Assembly (NCBI GenBank): GCA_030648225.1
Contig: JAUSIA010000114.1
Span: 1 to 17,561 of the forward strand
DNA length: 17,561 bases
Source: Ignavibacteria bacterium
GTDB lineage: Bacteria > Bacteroidota > Ignavibacteria > Ignavibacteriales > Ignavibacteriaceae
Direction: 5' to 3'
The translations under genes were made by a program, and so were the position numbers. Under the pieces are notes generated by a model. That model saw only the letters and a program-made list of their open reading frames with translations. It was not told where the DNA came from and ran no database searches. Below, in pieces: positions 7,431-16,321 of this stretch (position 1 is its first letter; every line of letters begins with the position of its first letter).

Positions 7431-9128
7431 TTTATTTATTTTTTGTTGAAGCTTTATTGCCAATATTCCATCGTATTTTGCAATCTTTCCAAATAATTCT
7501 TTTTGTTGGTTTTCTAAACTTGTTTTTAACTCTCCATTAGATTCTGAAATTCTTTTTGCATTTACCAGATAAAGCGACTGCCAGACTGCTGTACATAATG
7601 CACTTTCCCATTCGGCAATATTATATTCTTCTATTAAAGCTTTTAATTCATTTAAATTTACTTCAGCCAGGTCATACTTCTTAGCCTGGATACAATAATT
7701 TGCCAAATTAAGTCTTCTAAGAAATTTCCCTTTCCTTCTTATGTCAGAACCGATTCCTTTCTGCATTTCAGAAAAATTTTTTTCAAAGTTTTCAGGTAAT
7801 TCATTACATGCTGTTTCATATTCTTTATTAATTGGATCGTAATCTTCTTCGATTATTGGCGGAAGAATAATCGATTCTGCTCCTTTCCCACCGGAGAGAG
7901 AAGGTTTAACTTCTTCAATTATCCATTTGATTGTTTCATCATCAGCCAAAGGAGTTTGTTTATCTTTAAATATCAGTTGAGGAAGATCGGGAATTCTTTG
8001 AAGTAATTTTGCAAGATGAATTTTAATATCTTCAGATGCCTGAATATAAATTCCTCCTTTTTGTTCAAGCGCTTTCGTAATATACCGTTGAGCATCAAGC
8101 CAATAAGGGAATTCGCTGTTTGCTTTTAAAAAACTGATTTCAATTCTCGGTATAAGAGTATCCCAATTGCTGCTGTTAAACCATTCTTTTATCTTCCCGC
8201 GGATAACCTGGTTTGGAGCTTCAATCTGAGTTATTTTATCTGAATCCGGTGGCCTGATAATTTTACTCCATTGAAGCTGTCGTGCTAATCCAAATACAAA
8301 ATGATTATCAGGTATTTTTTCTTTTTTCACTCCATCCCCCGAAGGGATAGGCTGCTGAGATTCAAAAAAGAATGTTAATGTTTGTCTTAATTGTGTAACA
8401 GCATCTTTTTCACTTGTAAGTTTAATCTCTTTTAAAGTTGAGGTTGTTGGTGCAGCAACTTGCTGAAGCTTTTGACTTTCTTCAATTTTTCCTGAAGGAG
8501 TAACTTCAATCTTGTTCCCAGATTCTTCTTCAACAATAGTTTCTTTAACCTGCTCTTCTATTTTCGGTGGTGCTATTAATGATTTCGCTTTCTCAGCATG
8601 ATCTGCAATTATTTCTTTTAATGATTTTAATACCGGGATACTATCAGGGAATAATCTCTGACATTCACTTATTATTTGTGTTAAAACTTTTGCAGCTTCA
8701 ATAATATCCTTTGCATTAGAATGGTTTATATCTTCTTTTTCAACGAGTTTAAAGAATCTTGATGTATTAATAAATTGTATTGCTTTACTTCTATGAAGAG
8801 GATTTGCCGGGAAGAGGCTGTTCTCATATTTTTTTAAGAGGTTGTAAATAATGCTCAGGCCATCTTTCAGACCTTTAATTTTTTCAGTCCGGAAAAGAGC
8901 AAAACTTAACCAGGAAGCAACCTTAATATCTTTACTTTTTTCTTTTAAAATGATTTCAGATAGCTCAATACACTTTTTGTAATCAGGAACAGTCTTAGGA
9001 ATTTCCATATTTAACTTGAAGTATTCTTCTTCACTGCTTGCATCATTTCCTGCAGGAGAATTTCCAGGAATAGGTTCAAGATATCCCTGAACAAATTCTG
9101 AAATTTCCATTTCCTGGATTTCGGGCAT
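7428..9128 (-). CDS. tssA: TssA, T6SS assembly platform/cap protein with ImpA N-terminal domain
   Basis: TssA proteins bind the baseplate/membrane complex and prime or cap tube-sheath growth. The 566-residue product begins with an ImpA_N domain: YLEPIPGNSPAGND at about 15-28, then PDYKKCIELSEIILKEKSKDIKVASWLSFALFR with the family's W/Y-KKV...KSKDLRVAVWL pattern, followed by GLKDGLSIIYNLLKKYENSLFPANP. A low-complexity E/K/S/T/Q-rich linker sits near residues 190-235. The C-terminal half (from about 270, including FVFGLARQLQWSKII and PYWLDAQRYITKALE) resembles the C-terminal region of the VasJ/VC_A0119-type TssA; which TssA clade it is cannot be settled by eye. The ATG at 9128 has AAGGAC upstream. 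It sits between tagF (28-base gap) and tssB (11-base gap). Confidence 0.92.
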   Translation of the reverse strand: MPEIQEMEISEFVQGYLEPIPGNSPAGNDASSEEEYFKLNMEIPKTVPDYKKCIELSEIILKEKSKDIKVASWLSFALFRTEKIKGLKDGLSIIYNLLKKYENSLFPANPLHRSKAIQFINTSRFFKLVEKEDINHSNAKDIIEAAKVLTQIISECQRLFPDSIPVLKSLKEIIADHAEKAKSLIAPPKIEEQVKETIVEEESGNKIEVTPSGKIEESQKLQQVAAPTTSTLKEIKLTSEKDAVTQLRQTLTFFFESQQPIPSGDGVKKEKIPDNHFVFGLARQLQWSKIIRPPDSDKITQIEAPNQVIRGKIKEWFNSSNWDTLIPRIEISFLKANSEFPYWLDAQRYITKALEQKGGIYIQASEDIKIHLAKLLQRIPDLPQLIFKDKQTPLADDETIKWIIEEVKPSLSGGKGAESIILPPIIEEDYDPINKEYETACNELPENFEKNFSEMQKGIGSDIRRKGKFLRRLNLANYCIQAKKYDLAEVNLNELKALIEEYNIAEWESALCTAVWQSLYLVNAKRISESNGELKTSLENQQKELFGKIAKYDGILAIKLQQKINK

Positions 9129-9156
9129 GCTAAAGTCCTTTTATTTTTTCTGTACT

Positions 9157-10095
9157 TTAAAAAGCTCTTAAAAATTCGTTAAGAGTTATATTCCTATTTA
9201 ATATATTTTTAAATGAGCTATTAATTGAATTAATATTTTTATCGTTTTCAGTTTTATTTATAAAATTATTCTGATCAGCTTGTTTGCAGATGAGATCAAC
9301 GAAATTGTTAGGTAAAGGTTTATTTGAAAAAAGATATAAGAGATGATTTTTATTTTCAGAGTCAGTCCAGAAAACAGCGGGAAGTAAGTAAGGTGTCTTT
9401 TGAAATGTAAGTGTGAGATGAATAAAAAAGGAAAGATCATTCACATAATGAACATTATTGGAAATAAAGGAAATTATAATAGGTTCTACTTTCTCCTTAG
9501 GTGCTGTTGAAGAAATATATAAGCTGTTAAGGAATAATAATTTTGCTGAATCATCATATCCTTCCATAACTCTATTCCAAAATGCAGCCTGAGAAGTATT
9601 ACTTAGATAATTCTGGTAAACATTATTCTTAAAGCTAAGATTATTTATGGTATATGAAATTTTATTTAACCTCTCATTAATTATTGATAGATCAGTTATT
9701 GAAGAAATATCAATAACTGCAATTTTAAACTCATTTAATATATCAATTAATATCATCGGTATTAAGTGAGAAGGAATGTTATTTAATTGATCCTTATTTA
9801 AATAAAAAAAAATCAGGAAAGGAAACTCTCTGCCGGATTTATCCAAACCAGGGATTAATAATCCTGCTAAAGCTCTTTTGGTTCCGGTAAAGGGATAGAA
9901 GAAAAAAAATTGTTCTGAGTTTCTATAATAATTAACCCATTCCGATTTTAATTTCATTTTTGCTGATAAAAGTCCGTCCTGCAGCCATTTATCTAAAACC
10001 AAAAGTTCTTCTCCGCCTGAATTAAATTTTACAAAGTCATTAAAAGCTGGAAGTTTACCAAAATAACCTACTGTATTATCAAATTTAGCAAACAA
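9157..10095 (-). CDS. tagF: TagF, T6SS accessory/regulatory protein (ImpM family)
   Basis: TagF is a cytoplasmic accessory protein known in Pseudomonas and Agrobacterium as a post-translational repressor of T6SS assembly, acting through or beside the FHA protein. The 312-residue product shows the N-terminal signature GYFGKLPAFNDFVK at 10-23, matching the family's GxFGKLPxxGDFV (here N replaces the common G). The next part, including SEQFFFFYPF, AGLLIPGLDKSGREFPF and a middle WNRVMEGYDDSAKLL segment, also fits; the C-terminal part is less conserved. The start is TTG at 10095, only two bases after the tssM stop, with no clear ribosome site, so it is probably translated by coupling to tssM. The presence of tagH in the same run supports the regulatory role. 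Confidence 0.9.
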   Translation of the reverse strand: MFAKFDNTVGYFGKLPAFNDFVKFNSGGEELLVLDKWLQDGLLSAKMKLKSEWVNYYRNSEQFFFFYPFTGTKRALAGLLIPGLDKSGREFPFLIFFYLNKDQLNNIPSHLIPMILIDILNEFKIAVIDISSITDLSIINERLNKISYTINNLSFKNNVYQNYLSNTSQAAFWNRVMEGYDDSAKLLFLNSLYISSTAPKEKVEPIIISFISNNVHYVNDLSFFIHLTLTFQKTPYLLPAVFWTDSENKNHLLYLFSNKPLPNNFVDLICKQADQNNFINKTENDKNINSINSSFKNILNRNITLNEFLRAF

Positions 10096-10097
10096 TA

Positions 10098-13000
10098 TTA
10101 ATTAATTTTATTTGGAAGAGTAAACGAACTAAAAAAATTTTTTGAAAATGGATTTCTTGAACTGCCGGCATTTAAGAGATACGAAACAGTAACATCGTAA
10201 TTATTTTTTGAAAAGAACCAATTAAGGTTGTATTGAGAAGAAGATTCCCCCCTTGCAATAGAAGCATCATTTAAAAGCTTGAAGAATGCCCATTCACCGT
10301 TAAATGTTTTTGTATCTGTTCCGTAACTTCTGATTGAAATGTTCAGCCTTGCACCTGGAGCACCCTTAGCTCCGGGCCAATAATAATCTTTCCAGAATGG
10401 AGAGCCCATTCTATACGATTCTTCCACACCATCAATATAAAGATTAACCTGTTCAACAATAGGTTTTTGCCCATTAATTGATTTAGATTCCGGCAGCTGC
10501 GGTTTTAATTTGAAAGTAACATTTAAATCTCCCGTTTTAAATAAAGTGCTGCTAATATCATCGGCTTTTTTTAAAGCATTTATTAATTCACTTGAAACAT
10601 TCAGCCCTGCATTTTCCCATTCATTTGTTTTCCATCTCTCTTTATTAATAAAAGCACTAAGTTCATTATTGAAGAAAGTCCATATAATCCCATCTGCAGG
10701 TTTAAAAAAGTCTTTAAAATCCTCTAATGGTGCATCGCTGCCCGACTCATTGAAAGGAAAAGAACTGGCAAGAGATTTATTAAACTCATCAAAAACTTTT
10801 TTACGCCATTGTTGATTTATATATTGAGACGCATCAGAAAGTATTGCATTCCAGGAGAGTTTTATAGGTATAGAAAACAGATTAAGAAGAGCAGGAGTAT
10901 TATATAATGAACCTTTAATAACCTGCAATGAAGATGGAAACTCAGGAGATCTTTTATCCAAAACTTTAACTGCATAATCTTTGGTCAGGTCTTGGCCTCC
11001 TTTTATAGATTCCAGTACACCGCTAACAATACCAAATTGTGAAAGAGCAGCATTTAAATCTGCACTTGCAGAGCCATCGGGGTTTTTAGCAAACTTTAAA
11101 TATTTTTTTATTTCGCTAAGATTTTTTTCATTTAACTCCAGGTTAGCATATAAGGATTTTGTATTAGTATCTTGAGGAGACCGAATATCAACAATAGCTA
11201 GAAGGTTGTTACCAACAGTTTTTAAAATTAATACAATAGGAGAATTAACCGGATCACTTAATATCTTCAGATTAGATGCTGCTAACGGAACGGTTTCAAA
11301 GTTTGTAAACTGAATGCTTTCCAAAAATTGCAGCCAGGTTTGTTTATAATCATTGAAGTATAAGTCTAAAAGATTTTTCTTGATTTCTTCACTGCTTAAT
11401 TCGTCCGCCGGCTTTACAAATGATTTTCCTAAAACCCAATCTTCTTTGCCGGGATTTATGCTTTCTTCAATTATAGCTTCTTCAATATAATTTTTCCATC
11501 CATCTGCCGTAAAAATAACGGGTACTCTGAAATCAGTTTTTAAAAATGTATATCCTCCACCAATCTCTTTTTCAAGTGTAAGCTCATTTGGGAATTGACT
11601 AATACCATTTTGTTTTAATCTTGCATAAATACTTTCCGGATTCGGTCTGTACTGTATCCTGTCTCTAACGATACTAACAAGCAGGTTGTCATTCCTAACA
11701 GGATAAATGTTTTTATCACTAAGATGGCTGGTATAAAATGAGATATAATTCCTTAATAAATTTTTTAAAGAATCTTTATCGGCTGAAGAAGCACTTTGAT
11801 TAGTAGCTATAAATCTTGAATTTAATATATTAAAGAAAACATGAGCTAAAAATCTTTGTTCAGTTGTATCCAGCTTAGAACGTTGATTTCCAAGAAGCAG
11901 GTATGCTTTTAAATAGTTGTAAATTTCTTCCCCGGAATAATCCTGACCATTGGCATAATTATTTAGGTTTTTAATTATTTCATCAAATATAAACTGAGTA
12001 AAAAAGCTCTCTGTTTTTTTAATATATAATTGTTTTAACTCAGGTAATGTTTCTTCGCTTTTATCGAAACCAAAACTTAAAAATGCTTCGTTAGCCTCAC
12101 CATTTTCTATATTATTAATCAGCACTCTTAATCTTTCTGTTTCGGTAAAATTATCGAGAAGGTCCTGGTTCCAATTGATTTTCTGAAAAGATTCGGAAGT
12201 GTTTTTTATTTTATTCAGCAAATCACTGTTACCGTTATAACCTATAATTGTAAAAAGGCAAAATAAAATTAAAAATAATATTGAAGCAGAAGCCGTTACT
12301 AATTTTGCGAAACTCTGTTTCTTAACTGTACCTGAAGTCTGTCCTGCAGAATAATTCTGATCTCCGATTACAATATCATTCAGCAGTTCTTTAATAAAAT
12401 AATTTTTTGTCTCGATAATTTCCCGGGAATCCTCATCAGTAGTTTGAGGGAGATTAAACTGCTTTGCAATTTCTTTAATTGCAATATCTAAAGGTGCACC
12501 TTCCTGGGTTCCGCTTGTAAAATAAAATCCCCTGAAAATTGGATTATCCTGGTAAGGATTATGCTGAAAAACTTCCCCAATTAAATGACTTAATTTCTGC
12601 TGAAGAGATTTAAATTGGAATGGGAATAAAAAAACTTTTCTCCGTTGTTCCCTTTTTAGCGGGCTGCTTAAACGGATTGTTCTAACTTCAAAAATTTTAT
12701 CAGATAACTTTTGAAATTCATTTTCAAATACATCTTTTGGATTTGAATTAATTAACTGTTGAGATGTTAAAGTAGCACCCCAAATCTGGGAACGTTCAAT
12801 CTCGCTGAAATCACTAAAGTATTCTACAAAACCCTGAACCAGATCGCACTTGGTAAAAACAAAATAGATCGGAAAATTTATTCCAAGGTTTTCAATAAGT
12901 TCATCAATTCTTGACCTGATATTTTTTGCATGATCAAAAAGCTCATCTTTATCGCAATTAATAATTTCATCAATATTTAAAGCGATGATAACACCATTAA

Positions 13001-13619
13001 CGGGTTTCCTTCGTCTGTTTTTCTTTAGTACATCAAGAAATGCAAGCCATTCAACACTGTCTTCTGTTTGAGTTACATATCTTCCAGCTGTATCTAAAAA
13101 AATTCCCTTTGTTGAAAAGAACCAATCACAATTCCTTGTTCCGCCGACACCTTTGAAACCTTCCTTACCAAATGGAAATTCAAGTCCTGAATTTTGAATG
13201 GCTGTTGTTTTACCTGCAGCAGAAGGTCCAATGATCATATACCAGGGAAGAGCGTAAAGGGCCGATTTACCTAATTTACCTTTTGCAAGCTTGGAATTTT
13301 TTAATGAAGTTATTGCAGCTTCTAATTGTTTTTTGAATTGTTCTATCTCTGCTCTTTTTTCGGGAGAAAGATTTTTCATTTGAGCATCAGCCTGCATACC
13401 GATTGATTTTTCAATCTGGTTAGCTTTCTGAGCATTTTTCATTTTCTTATACATGAATATCAATAGAACAACAAGAAGAATGAAAACAATAATGATGATT
13501 CTAAAGATCCAGCTAACCCCGAAAATTGAACCAAGAAAAACAATAAGGGCAACAAGTACTATGGCTCCTAATGCTGCTAAGCCTTTTGGACTTTTGAATA
13601 TGTTGATTATGGCGTTCAT
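10098..13619 (-). CDS. tssM: TssM, IcmF-like inner-membrane component of the T6SS trans-envelope complex
   Basis: TssM spans the inner membrane and periplasm and joins TssL to the TssJ lipoprotein. From the ATG at 13619 it has 1173 residues. Two adjacent membrane helices lie at about 14-34 and 36-56 and a third near 440-462. Between them is a cytoplasmic GTPase-like domain with an intact Walker A GPSAAGKTT (131-139), DTAGRY (176-181) and TKCD (256-259). The large periplasmic part ends with the family C-terminal domain (WPGAKGAPGARL, GEWAFFKLL, NPFSKNFFSSFTLP). A GTG at 13688 would add 23 residues (FRPLSLIRRGARGEVEKYY and so on), but these are encoded by a palindromic repeat and precede the natural membrane anchor, so I reject it. 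No ribosome site is obvious at the chosen ATG. The gap to tssL holds the repeat. Confidence 0.96.
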   Translation of the reverse strand: MNAIINIFKSPKGLAALGAIVLVALIVFLGSIFGVSWIFRIIIIVFILLVVLLIFMYKKMKNAQKANQIEKSIGMQADAQMKNLSPEKRAEIEQFKKQLEAAITSLKNSKLAKGKLGKSALYALPWYMIIGPSAAGKTTAIQNSGLEFPFGKEGFKGVGGTRNCDWFFSTKGIFLDTAGRYVTQTEDSVEWLAFLDVLKKNRRRKPVNGVIIALNIDEIINCDKDELFDHAKNIRSRIDELIENLGINFPIYFVFTKCDLVQGFVEYFSDFSEIERSQIWGATLTSQQLINSNPKDVFENEFQKLSDKIFEVRTIRLSSPLKREQRRKVFLFPFQFKSLQQKLSHLIGEVFQHNPYQDNPIFRGFYFTSGTQEGAPLDIAIKEIAKQFNLPQTTDEDSREIIETKNYFIKELLNDIVIGDQNYSAGQTSGTVKKQSFAKLVTASASILFLILFCLFTIIGYNGNSDLLNKIKNTSESFQKINWNQDLLDNFTETERLRVLINNIENGEANEAFLSFGFDKSEETLPELKQLYIKKTESFFTQFIFDEIIKNLNNYANGQDYSGEEIYNYLKAYLLLGNQRSKLDTTEQRFLAHVFFNILNSRFIATNQSASSADKDSLKNLLRNYISFYTSHLSDKNIYPVRNDNLLVSIVRDRIQYRPNPESIYARLKQNGISQFPNELTLEKEIGGGYTFLKTDFRVPVIFTADGWKNYIEEAIIEESINPGKEDWVLGKSFVKPADELSSEEIKKNLLDLYFNDYKQTWLQFLESIQFTNFETVPLAASNLKILSDPVNSPIVLILKTVGNNLLAIVDIRSPQDTNTKSLYANLELNEKNLSEIKKYLKFAKNPDGSASADLNAALSQFGIVSGVLESIKGGQDLTKDYAVKVLDKRSPEFPSSLQVIKGSLYNTPALLNLFSIPIKLSWNAILSDASQYINQQWRKKVFDEFNKSLASSFPFNESGSDAPLEDFKDFFKPADGIIWTFFNNELSAFINKERWKTNEWENAGLNVSSELINALKKADDISSTLFKTGDLNVTFKLKPQLPESKSINGQKPIVEQVNLYIDGVEESYRMGSPFWKDYYWPGAKGAPGARLNISIRSYGTDTKTFNGEWAFFKLLNDASIARGESSSQYNLNWFFSKNNYDVTVSYLLNAGSSRNPFSKNFFSSFTLPNKIN

Positions 13620-13641
13620 AAAATTTGTGTAATACTTTTCG

Positions 13642-13733
13642 ACCTCACCCCTCGCCCCTCTCCTTATTAAGGAGAGGGGACGAAACACTTTTTAAAAGTC
13701 CTCTCCTTTATAAGGAGAGGATTTAGGTGAGGT
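13642..13733. repeat. REPIN-like inverted pair of palindromic units between tssL and tssM
   Basis: Two related units face each other. The left unit starts ACCTCACC (13642-13649) and contains a hairpin with 11-base arms, CCCCTCTCCTT at 13655-13665 and its complement at 13669-13679. The right unit has a hairpin with 10-base arms, TCCTCTCCTT at 13699-13708 and its complement at 13712-13721, and ends with GGTGAGGT (13726-13733), the exact complement of ACCTCACC. The whole is an inverted repeat of about 92 bases with hairpins inside each half. This is the layout of REP doublets (BIME/REPIN) seen as dispersed repeats in many bacteria. No RAYT-type transposase gene is in the window. Confidence 0.8.
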
Positions 13734-13737
13734 AATT

Positions 13738-14430
13738 TTAGCTCAATAAATTTTTTAATGATTCAACAATTTCTTCTGTTTTTCCCGAAATAGATATAGA
13801 CATAATAAAATAGAAAACAATACATATTATTATGGTTGAAACAGGATAAACCCAGAAAGGAATTCCCCCACTTACAGTTTGTATAAAATTCTCCTTTGGT
13901 TTTCCATTTGGCGAAATAACATCTATAGCATTATATAATTCAGGGTGAAGTTCAAGATTTAAATCATCAACTATTCTTCTTAACGTTTCAGGAGACTGAA
14001 GCTGGTACATACCTTTAAAACCTAAAGTTAGGCAGAGATAATAAACTTCAAGAACATCCTTATTGCTGCTGGCTCTTTGCCTGTGATTATGAAGGTTTGT
14101 AAAAAATTCTTCACCCGCATTAAATGTATCAAATAATTTTATCTGGAGAGGTTCCGAAAGCCATTCATCCTTTCTCTGCCAGTTTGAGCTGATTATAGTT
14201 TCATCAAGAAAAGCTACCAATGCAAACTTTGCCTGTCGGATTTTTTCATTATCAATGCCTGCACTTCTTGCATTCTTATCAAAGCCGTCAAACATTTCAA
14301 CAGCTTTAGATTTTAACGTAGAAGGATCTCCATAATCATTTGTAGCGCGTAATTGAAGAATCAGCATAAAACATTCCGAAGAAATATCTGCCAACGTTTT
14401 CTTTTTGTTCGACATAGGTTCGTTTAACAT
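13738..14430 (-). CDS. tssL: TssL, DotU-like inner-membrane component of the T6SS
   Basis: TssL (DotU/ImpK) is a tail-anchored inner-membrane protein whose cytoplasmic domain binds the baseplate through TssK and TssE. The 230-residue product shows the DotU pattern: AKFALVAFLDETIISSNW at 67-84 (the family's AxYALxAxxDExxxxxxW), LFDTFNAGEEFFTNL at 99-113 (LFxxxxAGExFFxxL) and EVYYLCLTLGFKGMYQ at 128-143 (ExxxLCLxLGFxGxY). One hydrophobic segment at about 192-213 is followed by a short tail, giving the expected C-terminal anchor. There is no OmpA-like peptidoglycan-binding extension, so anchoring to the wall must come from elsewhere if it occurs. The ATG at 14430 has AAAGGAAA six bases upstream. 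It lies 26 bases after tssK. Confidence 0.95.
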   Translation of the reverse strand: MLNEPMSNKKKTLADISSECFMLILQLRATNDYGDPSTLKSKAVEMFDGFDKNARSAGIDNEKIRQAKFALVAFLDETIISSNWQRKDEWLSEPLQIKLFDTFNAGEEFFTNLHNHRQRASSNKDVLEVYYLCLTLGFKGMYQLQSPETLRRIVDDLNLELHPELYNAIDVISPNGKPKENFIQTVSGGIPFWVYPVSTIIICIVFYFIMSISISGKTEEIVESLKNLLS

Positions 14431-14456
14431 ATTATTTCCTTTTGAAAAAGAAAAAA

Positions 14457-15806
14457 TTAACTACCAGGCAAAAGAAGAACTAATTCCATTTGAAGCATTT
14501 TAAATTCTGAAGCGAGAAAGAAGGCGATATTATTTTTGGCAGAAATTTTATCCCAGAATCTTCCTTCTTTATTGATTTTAAAGTAATGGGCTTTTTGATT
14601 TATCGCTATTCCCGAAGGTGGCCGGGCAATATATTCAACTGTAACTCCCTGGATTCCTGCCTGGTTAACGGCAAAAATTTCTTCATACGCCGAAATTTTA
14701 ATATTCTTTGGAAGCTCATTAATTATCTTCTTTTCAGGAATATCCCCTGTAACAGCCAAAAAGAATTGTGCATGAATTTGATTTGGAGAAAGCTGACCAA
14801 CAAACAAGGTTTCTGCTTGCTTCCGTAATGGTATTACAATGTCCTTCCTTTCAAGAGTTTTTTCTACCTGAAGCATTGCATTTATATCATCATTTACCTG
14901 CCTGAATATTTCCGATAAATGCTTGTGGTTATATGCCGGATATTCGGAAGTTTTTATTCCCAGATTGGAAAAAGTGGAAAGCTGACCGGCAAGGTTTAAT
15001 AACAGGATATATAAATTTTCAGGATGCAGGTGTCTTGATGTATAAAAATAATTAAGCAAAGGGATGAAATTATTAACTGTCTGAAGCATTAAAAGTATCT
15101 CAACCTGAGTAAGTGATAACTCAGGCTTAACGATGGTGGTTTGATTTCTTAATTCTTTGCTTTTTGAAACGAGGTTACCGAGTAACTCTCTAATCATCTC
15201 CATTAAGTTAGCTGATGATGATATTGTTAATGCGGGTGCTATAAAGTTTTTGTCCATAGTAAATTTTCCGTCGGAGCTTCTTGCTATCCCACCAATTTTT
15301 ACAGAACTGTATTCTTCTAAAGATTCATCCCCGAATTTAAATTGGAAATTGGGGCGGGTCATGCCAATGCTTCTCAGGTTTGTACCTGAATTATAATCAA
15401 GTACTTCAATATTCTGAAGATTATACCGGGTGTTATTATAATTTGCCGATTCATAAATCTGGCAATTATTCCCGGAATCATTTTCAACAGGAATGACGAG
15501 ATAAACATCAAGCTTTTCGGCAGTTGCGGAAAAGAGCTCTTCAAAATTTCTGTTTTTAGGAAGCGGATCATTATCCGGCATATTATACACAAAACCATCC
15601 GGCATTATTCCAGTGCATTTTACTAAACCAAATAAACCTCCGGCTAAAGAAGCAGCATCAATTTGAAATTCATTTAATCCCCAGTAATTAGGATTAATTA
15701 AACCTAACCTCGAATTAATATAATACTGATTATACCTGTCCGCCTGCTGAAAATGGTGCGGGTCTAATTTCATTCCTTCGTACCAAACTACTTTCTGAAA
15801 TTTCAT
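14457..15806 (-). CDS. tssK: TssK, T6SS baseplate-to-membrane-complex adaptor
   Basis: TssK (VasE/ImpJ) trimers link the TssEFG wedges to the TssL/TssM membrane complex and resemble phage receptor-binding proteins. The 449-residue length is typical. The N-terminus is unmistakable: VVWYEGMKLDPHHFQQADRY at 6-25, matching the family's VxWxEGMFLxPQHFQQxDRY. The C-terminal part with IKISAYEEIFAVNQAGIQGVTVEYIARPPSGI (family: LPGxxLxPLPxxPxxIPxxxxxxYFEL region) and YFKINKEGRFWDKI also fits. The start at 15806 is set by this conserved N-terminus; GGGAGAA lies about ten bases upstream. Neighbours are tssJ (48-base gap) and tssL (26-base gap), the membrane-complex genes it works with. Confidence 0.96.
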   Translation of the reverse strand: MKFQKVVWYEGMKLDPHHFQQADRYNQYYINSRLGLINPNYWGLNEFQIDAASLAGGLFGLVKCTGIMPDGFVYNMPDNDPLPKNRNFEELFSATAEKLDVYLVIPVENDSGNNCQIYESANYNNTRYNLQNIEVLDYNSGTNLRSIGMTRPNFQFKFGDESLEEYSSVKIGGIARSSDGKFTMDKNFIAPALTISSSANLMEMIRELLGNLVSKSKELRNQTTIVKPELSLTQVEILLMLQTVNNFIPLLNYFYTSRHLHPENLYILLLNLAGQLSTFSNLGIKTSEYPAYNHKHLSEIFRQVNDDINAMLQVEKTLERKDIVIPLRKQAETLFVGQLSPNQIHAQFFLAVTGDIPEKKIINELPKNIKISAYEEIFAVNQAGIQGVTVEYIARPPSGIAINQKAHYFKINKEGRFWDKISAKNNIAFFLASEFKMLQMELVLLLPGS

Positions 15807-15854
15807 TTAATTAATTATTCTCCCTTTTATGTTTAAGAGTTTTTGAAGTAAAAA

Positions 15855-16295
15855 CTAATCTTCTTTATTGAATGAGATAGAATTTTCATGAACAATTATA
15901 TTTAGCTTATCAATATCATATACAGGAACCACCTGGTACCAGGAATCTTTAGCGGGTGAATGAAAATCCCCAACAATTCCTATATATCCGGCTTCAGGCT
16001 TAATTTCATATTCATTTATTGGAAAAGATTCCCCCGGAATAAGAGTTTTTTCATATTTGGTATCAGGAATCAGATCATCTCCCAGAATTTCCTCGGGGTT
16101 GTATATCAACGATTCAAAACTGGCATTCCGGAATTTATCCGCATTTTTTAATTGATATATTTTTACAACTATTGCATTATTTTCATTACAATTCTCATCA
16201 CAAGTCAGGTCAACACTTATTGTTTGAACACTGCTTCCACAGCCTGGTATTAAGATTAGGCTATATAAAAATAAAATCAAAAGAGAATGTTTCAT
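15855..16295 (-). CDS. tssJ: TssJ, T6SS outer-membrane lipoprotein
   Basis: TssJ is a small outer-membrane lipoprotein that holds the periplasmic tip of TssM. From the ATG at 16295 it has 146 residues: a short signal peptide (KHSLLILFLYSLILIPGC) with a lipobox ILIPGC whose Cys19 would be lipidated. Gly at position +2 is not the Asp that would hold it in the inner membrane. The mature part shows the family sandwich pattern: AIVVKIYQLKNADKFRNASFESL, ILGDDLI, IPGESF and EAGYIGIVGDF. An AGGAG site seven bases upstream fixes this start; an in-frame ATG at 16391 would add 32 residues and bury the signal peptide, so I reject it. A CDENC pair (Cys32, Cys36) follows the lipidated Cys and is unusual; it may form a disulfide. 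Confidence 0.93.
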   Translation of the reverse strand: MKHSLLILFLYSLILIPGCGSSVQTISVDLTCDENCNENNAIVVKIYQLKNADKFRNASFESLIYNPEEILGDDLIPDTKYEKTLIPGESFPINEYEIKPEAGYIGIVGDFHSPAKDSWYQVVPVYDIDKLNIIVHENSISFNKED

Positions 16296-16302
16296 GTATG
16301 AA

Positions 16303-16307
16303 CTCCT
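16303..16307 (-). promoter_or_regulatory. Ribosome-binding site that decides the tssJ start
   Basis: AGGAG in the minus sense, seven bases before the ATG at 16295. It is the reason for choosing this start over the upstream ATG at 16391. Confidence 0.7.
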
Positions 16308-16321
16308 GTGTTTGGAATAGA

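Noticed and set aside
10510..10815. 101-codon plus-strand open frame opposite tssM
   Set aside because: Antisense shadow of the conserved C-terminal region of tssM with no supporting signals.
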